NCBI RefSeq assembly: GCF_900100665.1 | Contig: NZ_FNCS01000009.1 | Span: 1-64,000, forward strand | Source of the DNA: Pelagibacterium luteolum | Lineage (GTDB): Bacteria; Pseudomonadota; Alphaproteobacteria; Rhizobiales; Devosiaceae | Reading direction: 5' to 3' | DNA: 64,000 bases | Part shown: positions 1-7,708 of the stretch, one piece after another | Layout of the letters: every line of letters starts with the position of its first letter | Numbering within the stretch: position 1 is the first letter of the stretch | Program-made: the position numbers and the translations under genes | Notes under the pieces: model-generated | Databases searched by the model: none | What the model was told of the DNA's origin: nothing | The model's input: the letters and a program-made list of their open reading frames with translations, nothing else

Positions 1-421
1 CCAGCCCCGGGGTCCGCCAAATACGATGGCAACGAACCGCGAGAATGCACCATGACCCGGCATGGCTCACTCAGCCATATGGCCTCTTCAAACCAGCGAC
101 GGCCAACGGGATGGCGTGCGCCATGCCGAATGGCGATCGCTCCCAGTCAGACAAGCGCACACCAGAACGCCTCAAAAAGCTCTGCGGTCCAGCCCGCAAG
201 CAGCGTCATCGACCCGATCAGGCCAATAAACGCTCCTCAAGCTGCTCAACCCCTGGCAGCCCCAAAACATAAAACCCCATAGCTCAAAGCATGCCGACCG
301 CGGGTTCCTGCATGAGGGGCTTTCGTACGCCTGCCGGCACCCGAAAACCTTCACCAATTCGGTCGTTCCCTGTCTCTTGTGGCACACCGGAAGCGGACAT
401 CGAGCAAGCGCACGATAGCGC
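1..421. other. Gene-free left edge
   Basis: I see no convincing gene here. Short open frames exist on both strands, but none resembles a known family or has a good ribosome binding site. A 28-codon hydrophobic stretch on the minus strand near 150-235 could be the remains of a membrane protein, which is only a guess. The stretch lies downstream of the SulP gene, whose stop is at 422. Confidence 0.4.
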
Positions 422-2170
422 TCAGGACGACGTCGAAATTGGGGTGTCTGGACGACTGTCGGAACGCATTTTGCTCAGGGTATCAATTGCTTCGTGCTGC
501 GAAAGAAAAACTTGCCCAGTCAAATGGGCGAAGAAATCCGAGCGCTTCAGGCGATCCATGACCGGCCCCTTCACTTCGGTGAGGTGGAAAACGATGCCCA
601 TGTCTTTGAGCCGTTCGTTGATGGCCTCTAGACTCTCGAGAGCCGACATGTCGATGGTATTGACCGCCGGGCACACCAGAATGACGTGACGAGTATCAGG
701 GTTGGCAGTGACCTTTTCTAGGATCACGTCTTCAAGAAAGCGCGCATTGGCGAAATAGAGGCTTTCATCAACCCGCAAGGAGATGATCTCGGGGCGGGTT
801 TCCACATCGTGACGCAGGACATTGCGAAAGTGCTCGGTGCCCGGGACTCGACCGACGACTGCGGTGTGCGGCTTAGAGGTGCGATAGAGAAAGATCAGGA
901 TCGAGGCTGCGACGCCAAGGGAGATACCCATCTCGACACCGAAGATCAGGGTGACGAAGAGGGTGGTCGCAACGGCAGTGAAATCGGCTTTGGAATAGGT
1001 GAAGGTCTTTTTCAGGATCGAGAAATCCACCAGCGCCAAGACGGCCACCACGATCGTTGCGGCGAGGGTTGCTTTGGGCAGCAAGGCAAGGAAGGGGGTC
1101 AGCAACAACGTGGCGACGGCAATGCCAATGGCCGTGAAGATGCCGGCAGCGGGCGTTGCGGCACCGGCGTCATGATTGACGACCGACCGTGCAAATCCCC
1201 CGGTGACGGGATAGCCGGAGCCCAGGCCGGAGAAGATGTTGGCAGCGCCCAGACCGACCAGTTCCTGATCAGGATCGATGCGTTCGCGCTTTTTAGCAGC
1301 CAGCGTCTGGGCCACGGAAATGGATTCGACAAAGCCCACGATCGAGATGATGAAGGCCGGGCCGATCAGCACAGTGATGAGATCAAGCGAGACGTTTGGG
1401 ATCGAGAGCAGTGGTATGCCTTGCGGCACCTGGCCCACGAGCGCCACGCCCTTGCCGCCGAGATCGAACACGGCAGATGCAGCTATGGCAGCGAGCACAA
1501 CCACCGCCGGTGCCGCCCGTACCAGAAAGGTGGCAATGCCAGATGGCACACCCCAACTCGAGAGTCGTTTTTTCATGTCCAGCCGGACCCAGGCGAGCAC
1601 GGCCAGCGACGCCATGCCGACTGCGAGCGTATAGAGGTTGATCTGTCCCAGATGCTCAACGATTGACGCCACAAGCTCGGGCATGGCGTGGCCGTGCGTC
1701 TGTATACCGAGCAGGCCGCCCAATTGGCTGGTGGCGATGATCAGCCCGGAGGCTGTGATGAAGCCGGCGATGACGGGGTGAGAAAGAAAATTGGCAACAA
1801 AGCCGAGGCGGAACAGCCCCATAAGAGCCAAGATCCCACCGGAGAGCAGTGCAAGAACGATGGCGGCGCTGGCATAATCAGCCGTGCCCTCCGCTGCAAT
1901 GCGCCCCACCGCCGCCGCCGTCATCAGCGAGACAACGGCAACGGGTCCTACCGCCAGCGACGTGGACGAGCCGAAGATGGCATAACCCAACAGCGGCAAG
2001 ATCGAGGCGTAGAGGCCGACCTCTGGCGGCAGACCCGCCAGCAAAGCGTAGGCCAGAGACTGTGGGATCAGCATGATCGTGACGATCACAGCCGCGGTGA
2101 GGTCGCGCCCGAACCGGTCACGAGAATAACGTCTGCCCCAATTGAGGATGGGGACGTATTTGGCAATCAT
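422..2170 (-). CDS. SulP family inorganic anion transporter with STAS domain
   Basis: A 582-residue SulP (SLC26-like) transporter. The N-terminal part, to about residue 420, is a series of hydrophobic helices and carries the family signature around PQSLAYALLAGLPPEVGLY near residue 37. A C-terminal STAS domain occupies about residues 445-560. Length and domain order match complete family members. It is the last gene of a minus-strand operon that begins with persulfide dioxygenase at 4868 and starts 10 bases after the stop of the DUF442 gene. In this setting it probably moves sulfate, or another sulfur oxyanion, across the inner membrane. Family membership is clear; the ion and direction are inferred from the neighbours, and bicarbonate is a possible alternative. 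Confidence 0.9.
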   Translation of the reverse strand: MIAKYVPILNWGRRYSRDRFGRDLTAAVIVTIMLIPQSLAYALLAGLPPEVGLYASILPLLGYAIFGSSTSLAVGPVAVVSLMTAAAVGRIAAEGTADYASAAIVLALLSGGILALMGLFRLGFVANFLSHPVIAGFITASGLIIATSQLGGLLGIQTHGHAMPELVASIVEHLGQINLYTLAVGMASLAVLAWVRLDMKKRLSSWGVPSGIATFLVRAAPAVVVLAAIAASAVFDLGGKGVALVGQVPQGIPLLSIPNVSLDLITVLIGPAFIISIVGFVESISVAQTLAAKKRERIDPDQELVGLGAANIFSGLGSGYPVTGGFARSVVNHDAGAATPAAGIFTAIGIAVATLLLTPFLALLPKATLAATIVVAVLALVDFSILKKTFTYSKADFTAVATTLFVTLIFGVEMGISLGVAASILIFLYRTSKPHTAVVGRVPGTEHFRNVLRHDVETRPEIISLRVDESLYFANARFLEDVILEKVTANPDTRHVILVCPAVNTIDMSALESLEAINERLKDMGIVFHLTEVKGPVMDRLKRSDFFAHLTGQVFLSQHEAIDTLSKMRSDSRPDTPISTSS

Positions 2171-2179
2171 GAGATCGGC

Positions 2180-2506
2180 CTAACGGTTGAACGTTGCGTA
2201 AAGGCTGCCGGCCCGAGCACCCGAGCGACAATAGCCCAGCACAGGTCCGTCCATTTCAGCCATAGCTTGCTCGAACCGAATGATCTGGCCTTCGCTGAGC
2301 GGACCGGAGACCGGAACGTGGGCGACCTTCAGTCCCGCTTTTTCTGCAGCCGCGGACACTTCGGCATAGGATGGCTGTCCGGCCTCTTCGTTATCGGGAC
2401 GCGCACAGACGATACCGACATAGCCTTTGGACTTGATATCCTCGATATCGGAGGGGCGGATCTGACCGGTAGTTGCGAACCGGTCGTCGATTGTCTTTAT
2501 ATTCAT
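2180..2506 (-). CDS. TIGR01244 (DUF442) family sulfurtransferase/phosphatase-like protein
   Basis: A 108-residue protein of the DUF442 family, the small domain that is fused to metallo-beta-lactamase-like hydrolases in some BigR operons (Blh). The C-terminal CRSGARAGS motif (about residues 93-101) is a Cys-X5-Arg loop of the kind found in rhodaneses and dual-specificity phosphatases, so Cys93 is the likely persulfide carrier. Here the domain is a separate gene in the same operon as the dioxygenase. It would carry or transfer sulfane sulfur in the cytoplasm. The family is clear; the exact sulfur acceptor is unknown. Confidence 0.88.
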   Translation of the reverse strand: MNIKTIDDRFATTGQIRPSDIEDIKSKGYVGIVCARPDNEEAGQPSYAEVSAAAEKAGLKVAHVPVSGPLSEGQIIRFEQAMAEMDGPVLGYCRSGARAGSLYATFNR

Positions 2507-2529
2507 GTCAGAGAGTTCCTTGTGCCGGA

Positions 2530-2973
2530 TCAGGTTTTCTGCGCGCTGGCGCGACTTCCGAGGGTATTGCGGGCGAAACGAGCCAGAACGATGCCGCCGA
2601 CCATCGCTGCGACGAAGATCAGAGCGTCGGGTTCCCCCAATCCCAGGGCGGGAATCGAACCACCCGGGCAGAATCCGGAGATGCCCCAGCCAATGCCGAA
2701 GACTGCGGAGCCAGCAAGCAGTGGTGTATCGATGTCCTTACGCGTGGGCAGGTGAAAAGTTTTGTCAAAGACCGGTGCCGGGCGCTTGAGGATGAAAAAG
2801 TAACCGATTGCAGTGACTGCGAGTGCGCCGCCCATCACGAACGCAAGGGAAGCGTCCCAAGTGCCTGCAATATCGAAGAAGTTTAGCACTTTAGCCGGGT
2901 TCGCCATGCCGGAGATGGCAATACCTGTACCGAAGATAAGCCCAATAAGGCCAGCAACGAGAACTTTTTGCAC
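2530..2973 (-). CDS. YeeE/YedE family membrane protein, C-terminal half type (DUF6691-like)
   Basis: A 147-residue membrane protein. I start it at the GTG whose first base is 2973, because its TAGTG junction overlaps the stop of the upstream YeeE gene. The upstream extension of the open frame is arginine-rich and is a shadow of that neighbour. Hydrophobic helices and the motif GWGISGFCPGGSIPALG, with a conserved Cys in the GxCPGG element, are typical of YeeE/YedE (TsuA-like) sulfur-compound channels. The two YeeE genes together make the equivalent of one full-length transporter. The role would be uptake of thiosulfate or sulfane sulfur, which is inferred from the family. Confidence 0.88.
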   Translation of the reverse strand: MQKVLVAGLIGLIFGTGIAISGMANPAKVLNFFDIAGTWDASLAFVMGGALAVTAIGYFFILKRPAPVFDKTFHLPTRKDIDTPLLAGSAVFGIGWGISGFCPGGSIPALGLGEPDALIFVAAMVGGIVLARFARNTLGSRASAQKT

Positions 2974-3404
2974 TACAGCACTCCAAGAACGTGACGGACA
3001 ATGAACACGGTTGCGGCGGTCGTCGCCATGAAGGTCAGCGTGGCGACGATCGAGCGGACGGAAAAGCGTGCCATGCCGCAAACCCCGTGTCCCGAGGTGC
3101 AGCCGCCCCCGAAGGTGACGCCGATACCAACAATCAGGCCGCCGGCGACGAGCCATTCGACGGGCATGGGGCTATGAAAGCCGATGACGTCACCACCGGC
3201 AAATGCCACGATGAGGGCTGGGGCGATAACTGCGCCCGCGAGAAATGCAGCGCGCCATGCCCAGTCTGAACCAAGGGGCGGGATAACGCTGGCGACGATA
3301 CCGGTCATACCAGCGATGCGGCCATGAAACGCCATGAGCATAACGGCGGCGAGTCCGATCAGCGCGCCGCCGAACAGGGAGACCAGAGGTGTGAATTCCG
3401 TCAT
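2973..3404 (-). CDS. YeeE/YedE family membrane protein, N-terminal half type
   Basis: A 143-residue membrane protein of the YeeE/YedE (DUF395) family. The start is the ATG at 3404, which overlaps the TGA of the DUF2892 gene (ATGA). The motif GGGCTSGHGVCGM at about residues 80-92 is the conserved cysteine-containing pore element of the family. It is translationally coupled to the genes on both sides. With the downstream partner at 2530-2973 it should form a split transporter for thiosulfate or a related sulfur species. The same gene pair occurs in known BigR-controlled operons. Confidence 0.9.
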   Translation of the reverse strand: MTEFTPLVSLFGGALIGLAAVMLMAFHGRIAGMTGIVASVIPPLGSDWAWRAAFLAGAVIAPALIVAFAGGDVIGFHSPMPVEWLVAGGLIVGIGVTFGGGCTSGHGVCGMARFSVRSIVATLTFMATTAATVFIVRHVLGVL

Positions 3405-3607
3405 CAGGACTGCTTTCTGAACGTGGAGAGATTTAACAGGCGATAAAGCGGGCAAAAGCGCATCAGCGCGGTGACGATGAGCACAAGACCCACGATGATC
3501 GATACGATCATCGCCACTTGCCCCCAGCCCAAAACAAAGGGGATGGCGATGAGGGCCAGCCCCAAGACGATGCGGATGATGCGGTCAGGTGTTCCGACAT
3601 TGAGCAT
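3404..3607 (-). CDS. DUF2892 (YgaP-like) small membrane protein
   Basis: A 67-residue protein with two hydrophobic helices (about residues 11-28 and 31-50), followed by the FCPLYRLL motif typical of DUF2892. This is the membrane module of the YgaP rhodanese and is often a stand-alone gene near persulfide metabolism genes. It overlaps the following YeeE gene by an ATGA junction. It probably anchors or assists sulfur-transfer partners at the inner membrane; its molecular activity is unknown. Confidence 0.85.
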   Translation of the reverse strand: MLNVGTPDRIIRIVLGLALIAIPFVLGWGQVAMIVSIIVGLVLIVTALMRFCPLYRLLNLSTFRKQS

Positions 3608-3670
3608 GATGTGATCCCTTCACTGAAGTGCTCAAAACGACTTGAGATTGCGCTCTCCGGATGGAAGGCG

Positions 3671-3985
3671 CTACGCGCAGAACAGCTCGTACATGGTCGA
3701 AATGAACCGCTCGACGCGGGTATCGGCCAGAGAGTAAAAGACCTGCTTTCCTTCCTTGCGCCCGACAATCAGGTCGGCGGAGCGCAGCTCGGCCAGCTGT
3801 TGGGAGAGGCCAGGCTGGCGCAGATCAAGGGAGTCTTCGAGCTCGCGCACCGAGCGTTCACCATCGACGAGCGCGCAGCAAATCAGCAGCCTGTCGCGGT
3901 TAGCGAGCTTCTTCAGGAAGGCCGAAGCGTCGTCGGCCTTTTCCTTGATGGCGATGGTTTCCTTGGAGAGTTCTGTGACGCTCAT
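3671..3985 (-). CDS. bigR: BigR/SqrR-type ArsR family persulfide-sensing repressor
   Basis: A 104-residue winged-helix repressor; the start is the ATG at 3985 (MSVTELSK), because the upstream extension is a shadow of the dioxygenase gene. The recognition region QPGLSQQLAELR is typical of ArsR proteins. Cys36/Cys37 in the second helix and Cys103 in the C-terminal LFCA match the two redox cysteines that BigR and SqrR join by a sulfur bridge when persulfide is present. No metal-binding ArsR box is obvious. It lies 4 bases after the dioxygenase stop, so it is probably autoregulated with the operon. The gene symbol rests on residue pattern and context. Confidence 0.88.
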   Translation of the reverse strand: MSVTELSKETIAIKEKADDASAFLKKLANRDRLLICCALVDGERSVRELEDSLDLRQPGLSQQLAELRSADLIVGRKEGKQVFYSLADTRVERFISTMYELFCA

Positions 3986-3989
3986 CGTC

Positions 3990-4868
3990 TCACCATGAAG
4001 CGCCTTCGAGCGCATTAAGCGGGATCTTGAGATACCGCTCGCCATTGGATTCGGGCTCAGGGAGCCGGCCCGCATTGGTGTTGATCTGCAACGCATGAAG
4101 GATCAGCTTGGGCATGGGCAACGTCTTGTCGCGTGCGTCGCGAACGGTCACGAACTCGGCTTCCGATTTGCACTTGGACATATGGATGTTGGTAGCCTTC
4201 TGCTCGGCGACCGTCGATTCCCATTTCGGCTCACGGCCACCAGGTTGGTAATCATGACCAGTGAAAATGCGGGTTTCGTCCGGTAGCGCGAGAATGTCCT
4301 GGATCGACTTCCAAAGCGCTGTGGAACTCCCGCCGGGGAAGTCGGCACGCGCGGTGCCGCCGTCGGGCATGAACAGGGTGTCGTGGACAAAAGCAGCATC
4401 GCCGATCACGTATGTGATCGAAGCGAGTGTGTGGCCGGGCGAGAACATCACATGTGCGCTGATGTTGCCGACCTTGAAGGTTTCGCCTTCTGCGAACAGC
4501 TTGTCCCATTGGCTGCCGTCGGCGCGAAATTCAGGCCAGTTGTAGATGTCTTTCCAGAGCTTTTGGACGTCGGTGACCTTCTCGCCGATGGCAGTAGGTG
4601 CCCCGGTCTTATCCTTAAGGTACTGAGCGGCCGAAAAATGGTCGGCGTGCGGATGGGTGTCGAGAATCCACTGAACCTCGTATCCCCTGTCTCTGATGAA
4701 CGACAGAATCTTTTCTGCTTCAATGGTATTGGTTGCGCCGGACTTTTCGTCATAGTCGAGAACCGGATCGACGATGGCGCACTTTTTCGTTTCGGGATCT
4801 GCAACAACATACTGAATTGATGAGGTGCGTGCTTCGAAAAAGCCGGTCACTTCAGGTTGGGCGCTCAT
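3990..4868 (-). CDS. Persulfide dioxygenase (ETHE1/Blh type MBL-fold hydrolase)
   Basis: A 292-residue metallo-beta-lactamase-fold protein. THPHADH (His72, His74, Asp76, His77), GHTLASITY and the later GHDY are the metal-binding motifs. ETHE1-like members bind one iron and oxidise glutathione persulfide to sulfite and glutathione. The length fits the Blh subgroup found beside bigR in Agrobacterium and Xylella, here without a fused DUF442 domain. It is the first gene of the sulfur operon. Its product, sulfite, is the substrate of the SorAB enzyme encoded on the other strand. Confidence 0.92.
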   Translation of the reverse strand: MSAQPEVTGFFEARTSSIQYVVADPETKKCAIVDPVLDYDEKSGATNTIEAEKILSFIRDRGYEVQWILDTHPHADHFSAAQYLKDKTGAPTAIGEKVTDVQKLWKDIYNWPEFRADGSQWDKLFAEGETFKVGNISAHVMFSPGHTLASITYVIGDAAFVHDTLFMPDGGTARADFPGGSSTALWKSIQDILALPDETRIFTGHDYQPGGREPKWESTVAEQKATNIHMSKCKSEAEFVTVRDARDKTLPMPKLILHALQINTNAGRLPEPESNGERYLKIPLNALEGASW

Positions 4869-4933
4869 AGGTAGTGATCCTCAAATTCAATCTAGGCGCA
4901 GGTCTCGCCGCCATCTGAAGGCATATAAGATCG

Positions 4934-4951
4934 ATTGCATTTTTTTGCAAT
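4934..4951. promoter_or_regulatory. Candidate BigR operator
   Basis: An AT-rich inverted repeat ATTGCA-N6-TGCAAT lies 66 bases upstream of the dioxygenase start, in an otherwise empty AT-rich stretch. BigR and SqrR bind AT-rich palindromes that overlap the promoter of this same operon. The site is seen directly; its use by the repressor is inferred. Confidence 0.6.
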
Positions 4952-4992
4952 AGATATTTTGAGAATAATCGTTTGCCCGCCATAGCTAGCTG

Positions 4993-5106
4993 CTACGGCG
5001 TAAGAAATGCGCGTATGACGAGCCCGATGGCGCTGACGACGCCAACGCCAGCTACCCAGAGTGCCACGAACCAGAAGATTCGCTTACAGACTTGGCGACC
5101 CGACAT
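4993..5106 (-). CDS. DUF2474 (CydX-like) small cytochrome bd subunit
   Basis: A 37-residue protein with one hydrophobic helix (WFVALWVAGVGVVSAIGLVI). It starts at an ATG that overlaps the stop of the cydB remnant by ATGA. Small DUF2474 proteins of this kind follow cydB and act as accessory subunits of bd-type quinol oxidases. The gene itself looks intact, but the cydB before it has lost most of its length and cydA is absent. It is therefore probably a relic with no partner here. Confidence 0.7.
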   Translation of the reverse strand: MSGRQVCKRIFWFVALWVAGVGVVSAIGLVIRAFLTP

Positions 5107-5408
5107 CAGTGATAGTGCTCTTCGGGGTCGATCTTGCCGCGGAACACCCAATAGGCGTAGCCCGTATAAGCCAGAATGATGGGGATGAGCACGACGGCGC
5201 CCACCAGCAGGAAGGACAGGCTGGAGTCGGGGGCCGCGGATTCCTCTATGGTGAGGGCTGTCGGCACGATATAGGGGTAAAAGCTGATGCCGATGCCGAC
5301 GAAACTCAAGACGAATAGCCCGAGAGCCGCAAGGAAAGGCTGAAGGTGCTTGTCGGTCGTGAGCCCATGCCAGAGCGCGAAGGCGCAGCCGGCGAGGAGG
5401 ACCGGACA
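5106..5408 (-). pseudogene. cydB: cydB 3' remnant (cytochrome bd oxidase subunit II, C-terminal part)
   Basis: About 100 residues matching the C-terminal end of CydB, including GISFYPYIVP, LTIEESAAP, SSLSFLLVGA and the terminal YWVFRGK. Full CydB proteins are over 330 residues, so roughly the first two thirds are missing. The similarity fades at about 5405-5415, just where the divergent sorA gene begins. The open frame upstream of that point is antisense to sorA and unrelated. This is a truncation by rearrangement, not a frameshift. Confidence 0.8.
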
Positions 5409-6592
5409 TGGAAAAAATTGATCTTCGCCGTCGCCATCTGCTGGCGGGCACAGCGGGCGCCGCTGCACTTATGGCGTCGGGGGTGCGGGTGTCGGCTCAG
5501 GAAGCGGACGCCGGACCATTGCCTGAATATGTGGAGTTCAAAGACGCGGACGCGCTTATCATCCACTCTAACAACACTATCGAGACCAAGCGCGACGTCT
5601 TCGGCGTTCAGCCAATCACCAGCGAGCATCAGCTCTACGTTCGCAACAATGTCACGCCACCCGATGAAAGCATCGTGGCCGATCGTGACGCTTGGGAGGT
5701 TTCGATTGAGGGTGTCGCCAACCCGGGCTCGGTAACGGTGGGCGATCTCAAAAGAATGGGTGTAGAAACCGTCGCCATGGTGCTTCAGTGCTCGGGCAAT
5801 GGCAGAGCCTTTTTCGAGCATGAGACGAGCGGCACCCAGTGGCAGACAGGAGCGGCCGGGTGCGTCCTGTGGACCGGCGTTCCGCTTCGTACGGTGGTGG
5901 AAAATATGGGTGGCGTCGCTGATGGTGCCCAGTTTGTGACTGGCACCGGTGGGGAAGAAATCCCCGAAGGCCCGAACGCGGCTGACGTGATGGTCGAACG
6001 CTCGGTTCCACTCGATGTCCTCGACAGTATCCTGCTGGCCTGGGATATGAATGGCGAACCGATTTCGCTCGCACATGGCGGGCCACTGCGGATGATCGTT
6101 CCCGGCTTCACCGGCGTCAACAACGTCAAATACATCAAGCGCGTGGCGATGACGGAGGTTGAAACGGACGCTCTGATTCAAAGCCAGCGTTATCGACTTG
6201 TCCCGCTCGGGGAAAGCGGCTCACCCGAGTTTCCTTCAGTCTGGCAGATGGAGGTCAAGTCCTGGATCACCGGTCCACTTGAGGACGCCGCGTCGGGAAT
6301 GCACCAGATCACCGGGCTCGCCTTTGGTGGTATCAATGCCATCGATAGCGTCGAGGTTTCTCTCGATGATGGTGAGACCTGGGAGGATGCGCAGTTCGTG
6401 GCCCCCGACCTTGGCAGGTATGCTTGGCGTCCCTTCGTGCTCGCAAAAGATTTGGCGCCAGGAAGCTATAGGATCGTCAGCCGAGCCACCGACAGTGAAG
6501 GCAATCAGCAGCCAGAGGCTACTGAACCCAACCAGTCCGGTTATAACCACAATGGCTGGCGCGCTCCGGGCGTCGATGTCACGATCAGCTAA
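5408..6592 (+). CDS. sorA: SorA, molybdenum sulfite:cytochrome c oxidoreductase catalytic subunit
   Basis: A 394-residue periplasmic molybdoenzyme that oxidises sulfite to sulfate. The N-terminus has a twin-arginine export signal (LRRRHLLAGTAGAAALM) cut near residue 30. The molybdopterin domain covers about residues 85-255, with the molybdenum-ligating Cys128 in LQCSGNGR. The Mo-co dimerisation domain follows to the C-terminus. The start ATG at 5408 has a strong GAGGAGG ribosome binding site, and that sequence is antisense to the cydB remnant. sorB follows 21 bases later. The enzyme removes the sulfite made by the persulfide dioxygenase on the other strand. Confidence 0.93.
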   Translation: MEKIDLRRRHLLAGTAGAAALMASGVRVSAQEADAGPLPEYVEFKDADALIIHSNNTIETKRDVFGVQPITSEHQLYVRNNVTPPDESIVADRDAWEVSIEGVANPGSVTVGDLKRMGVETVAMVLQCSGNGRAFFEHETSGTQWQTGAAGCVLWTGVPLRTVVENMGGVADGAQFVTGTGGEEIPEGPNAADVMVERSVPLDVLDSILLAWDMNGEPISLAHGGPLRMIVPGFTGVNNVKYIKRVAMTEVETDALIQSQRYRLVPLGESGSPEFPSVWQMEVKSWITGPLEDAASGMHQITGLAFGGINAIDSVEVSLDDGETWEDAQFVAPDLGRYAWRPFVLAKDLAPGSYRIVSRATDSEGNQQPEATEPNQSGYNHNGWRAPGVDVTIS

Positions 6593-6613
6593 GATGAGAG
6601 AAAGACAATAAAA

Positions 6614-6982
6614 ATGATCCATTCCCTGTCGCGCCTCGGTGCGTTTACGGCAATCGCATTTGCGTTTGCTGCACCAGCCGCGTTCGCCCAGTCCGACGAT
6701 GAATTGCTCGAACTTGGCCGTGAGGTGTTTCTCGAGCATGCGGAGCCGGCCTGTGGTCTTTGCCACACGCTGGCGGATGCGGAGACCGAAGGCGGCATCG
6801 GGCCGATCCTCGACGATCTGCAGCCGAGTACCGATCAAGTGCGTCTTGCCGTCACGCTGGGGGTGGGCCCCATGCAGCCCTATACCGAGCTCTCGGAGGA
6901 AGAAATCGAGGCCCTGGCATTCTATGTTGCCACGGTAACCGGGGGGACGATTTCCGAAAAGGACGCCGAAGCGGCCGAGTAG
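6614..6982 (+). CDS. sorB: SorB, c-type cytochrome subunit of sulfite dehydrogenase
   Basis: A 122-residue secreted monohaem cytochrome c. It has a signal peptide ending near AAPAAFAQ (residue 26), one haem-binding motif CGLCH (residues 47-51) and a probable axial methionine in VGPMQPY. It accepts electrons from SorA in the periplasm. It lies directly downstream of sorA in the same transcription unit, and a strong terminator follows its stop. The acidic C-terminus and size fit SorB. Confidence 0.9.
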   Translation: MIHSLSRLGAFTAIAFAFAAPAAFAQSDDELLELGREVFLEHAEPACGLCHTLADAETEGGIGPILDDLQPSTDQVRLAVTLGVGPMQPYTELSEEEIEALAFYVATVTGGTISEKDAEAAE

Positions 6983-7003
6983 GTAACCCGCGATTCTCGA
7001 TTG

Positions 7004-7030
7004 AAGGGCCGCTTGGACGGCCCTTTTTTT
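7004..7030 (+). terminator. Rho-independent terminator after sorAB
   Basis: A perfect 8-base stem AAGGGCCG/CGGCCCTT with a 6-base loop (CTTGGA) runs into a T tract. It lies 21 bases after the sorB stop and overlaps the stop codon of the convergent methyltransferase gene. Confidence 0.9.
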
Positions 7031-7631
7031 ATACTCGTTTGCGTGCGACGAGATTGATGAGAGCTGACATTCCGGCATGCCCTGTGCCCTCGGAAATCGA
7101 GCTGTCGTGAACGGTGAGGGCGAGGATGTCGAGATCGGCGAAAGCGTTGCGGATGAGGTCTTCGGTGTAGAGATTTTCGACCATCGGCGGACCGCCTGTC
7201 CCATAAGTCAGCTGCTCGGGGCGGTAGCCCTGCATCAGTAGTGTGCCGCCGGACGTCAGCGTCCTGATCATGCCTTTGAACATCGCATCGCGCAGAGCAG
7301 GCCCTGCAAACTGAATGAAGATGGCCACAACAAGGTCGAACGCCTCGGCGGGCCAATCATAATTGACGATGTCGACGTGCTGAGTTTCCAGCGAAACGCC
7401 GCGGCGACTGGCGAGGTCTTGTGCCTTTCTCAAAGCGACCGACGAGCTGTCTATGGCCGTAACGGCAAGGCCCTGTTCGGCCAGCCATACGCCATTCCGG
7501 CCCTCGCCATCGGCTACGGCAAGAGCGCGCCTGCGCCCTTTTACCCCGTCGACCTGGCTCGCCAGAAAAGCGTTGGGAGCTTCACCGAACAGATATTCCG
7601 CGCGATCGTATCGACGGTCCCACTCACTCAT
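7029..7631 (-). CDS. Class I SAM-dependent methyltransferase (TehB/thiopurine-like)
   Basis: A 200-residue Rossmann-fold methyltransferase. ALAVADGEGRNGVWLAEQG (about residues 36-54) is the SAM-binding motif I region, and VTAIDSSSVAL is the acidic loop. The opening MSEWDRRYDRAEYLFGEAPNAFL is typical of small TehB-like proteins that methylate soft nucleophiles such as tellurite, selenium or thiols. It follows the DsbA-like gene by 77 bases and is probably co-transcribed with it. A truncated second copy lies at 56754-57071. The substrate is unknown; a thiol role would fit the redox neighbourhood. Confidence 0.85.
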   Translation of the reverse strand: MSEWDRRYDRAEYLFGEAPNAFLASQVDGVKGRRRALAVADGEGRNGVWLAEQGLAVTAIDSSSVALRKAQDLASRRGVSLETQHVDIVNYDWPAEAFDLVVAIFIQFAGPALRDAMFKGMIRTLTSGGTLLMQGYRPEQLTYGTGGPPMVENLYTEDLIRNAFADLDILALTVHDSSISEGTGHAGMSALINLVARKRV

Positions 7632-7708
7632 TTCTGGCTCATTCCTTCAAGGTCAAAGCGGTTGTCTCCAGCGGAACACGTACTGGTAAAGGCATCCGGT
7701 GTAACCTA

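Noticed and set aside
172-387. Minus-strand open frame at the left edge
   Set aside because: No family resemblance, no ribosome binding site and odd Cys/Arg-rich composition.
809-1666. Long plus-strand frame opposite the SulP gene
   Set aside because: Composition is typical of a high-GC antisense shadow; the SulP frame has clear motifs.
5306-6181. Minus-strand frame covering the sorA start and the cydB remnant
   Set aside because: It is mostly antisense to sorA, and it reads the cydB remnant in another frame.
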